A stretch of 33,592 nucleotides of DNA from NCBI GenBank assembly GCA_003224145.1, contig QHYN01000219.1, positions 1 to 33,592 of the forward strand, read 5' to 3'. The stretch's first letter is position 1; each line of letters starts with the position of its first letter. Position numbers and translations under genes: made by a program. The stretch comes from Acidobacteriota bacterium. GTDB taxonomy: Bacteria > Acidobacteriota > Terriglobia > Acidiferrales > UBA7541. The notes beneath the pieces are model-generated. The model worked only from the letters and a program-made list of their open reading frames with translations, was not told the origin of the DNA and ran no database searches. Below, one piece after another: positions 33,245-33,592 of the stretch.

Positions 33245-33592
33245 TCACGAAGACTCCTTGGTATTGGTGGTGTTGGGGGTCTCGCCGTTGTTGGGGACCG
33301 ATTGAGAGCTCATGCGCTTGTACAAGGCGCGTTCGGGGTCCTCGGGCCAGTCGCGCTTGGGGCGAGGCAGATCCATGATGATTTCCTGCGGCGCGTCGTT
33401 TGGCGGATGGACCTCCTTGTCGATGGCGGGGAGGGTGCGAAGGAGCAGGTTACAGGTGTAGGCCATGACAGCGGCACGGCGCGGGGGGATGCGATCCTGC
33501 GCCTGGAAAAGGAGAAGACGGGAGAGGAAGTCGTTGATAGGGACCGCGGACTTGAATTCAGTGAGACCGGCGATGAGCTCGGCGGAGAGATT
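33245..33592 (-). CDS. Small Cys/His-family protein, C-terminal part (5' end outside window)
   Basis: The 115 visible residues begin NLSAELIAGLTEFKSAVPIN, then DFLSRLLLFQAQDRIPPRRA and AVMAYTCNLLLRTLP, and end in a polar, Asn/Thr/Ser-rich tail. This region lines up with the C-terminal half of the frameshifted gene at 8749-9248: ADLLADIDSFTTADEVNLFL against AELIAGLTEFKSAVPINDFL, then RKRIARRDAIALAYISQLIL against QDRIPPRRAAVMAYTCNLLL. Its N-terminal Cys/His part would lie beyond the window. Role unknown; the two genes are in opposite orientation. Confidence 0.6.
   Translation of the reverse strand, partial: NLSAELIAGLTEFKSAVPINDFLSRLLLFQAQDRIPPRRAAVMAYTCNLLLRTLPAIDKEVHPPNDAPQEIIMDLPRPKRDWPEDPERALYKRMSSQSVPNNGETPNTTNTKESS

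Overview
The window looks like chromosomal DNA of a soil-type Acidobacteriota (Terriglobia-like) bacterium. This rests on the GC-rich coding style, the mix of secreted and envelope families (tryptophan/tyrosine-rich YXWGXW protein, short sedolisin, M16 pair, outer-membrane barrel), and two members of a small Cys/His family I associate with this phylum. The placement is inference; there is no rRNA or other taxonomic marker. I found no tRNA, rRNA, CRISPR array, insertion sequence or prophage gene.

Layout. Positions 1-3.6 kb, minus strand: a histidine-degradation block, hutU (urocanase), an NmrA-like NAD(P)-binding protein, then hutI (imidazolonepropionase) running off the left edge. 3.6-5.0 kb: the 3' remnant of a HigA-type antitoxin next to a membrane diguanylate cyclase with a C-terminal zinc-ribbon-like tail. 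5.1-8.1 kb: a small membrane protein, a secreted beta-propeller and a secreted YXWGXW/glutamine-rich protein. 8.1-9.25 kb: a gene-poor patch with hairpins, phased AGTAT repeats and a frameshifted small Cys/His protein. 9.3-12.5 kb: a long-chain acyl-CoA synthetase and an outer-membrane barrel protein. 12.5-15.3 kb: a palindromic intergenic repeat and a two-domain M16 peptidase.

15.7-20.4 kb: Dps, an orphan ThiG, a MASE1-GGDEF diguanylate cyclase, a STAS anti-anti-sigma protein, a DinB-like protein and a truncated hemoglobin, a set with a stress and signalling flavour. 20.6-24.6 kb: a CPBP protease divergent from a DUF1624-like membrane acyltransferase, then a phosphohexomutase translationally overlapped with an FtsB/DivIC-type division protein. 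24.6-26.8 kb: CutA, a cystathionine gamma-synthase-type enzyme and a secreted carboxypeptidase-regulatory-like domain protein. 26.8-29.3 kb: a 430-bp non-coding stretch with a perfect palindrome, then a FtsX/MacB-type permease and an FNR-like flavoprotein. 29.3-33.6 kb: two adjacent envelope proteins sharing a LiaX/YvlB-like repeat, a secreted sedolisin, a DUF5996 protein, and at the right edge a second member of the small Cys/His family.

Most genes are ordinary housekeeping or accessory genes in short units. No obvious new multi-gene system stands out. The items most worth a second look are the paired LiaX-like proteins, the AGTAT-phased leader with its two-copy small-protein family, the extended GTCATTCTGAGC-type repeat, the palindrome near 27.13 kb, and the HigA remnant.
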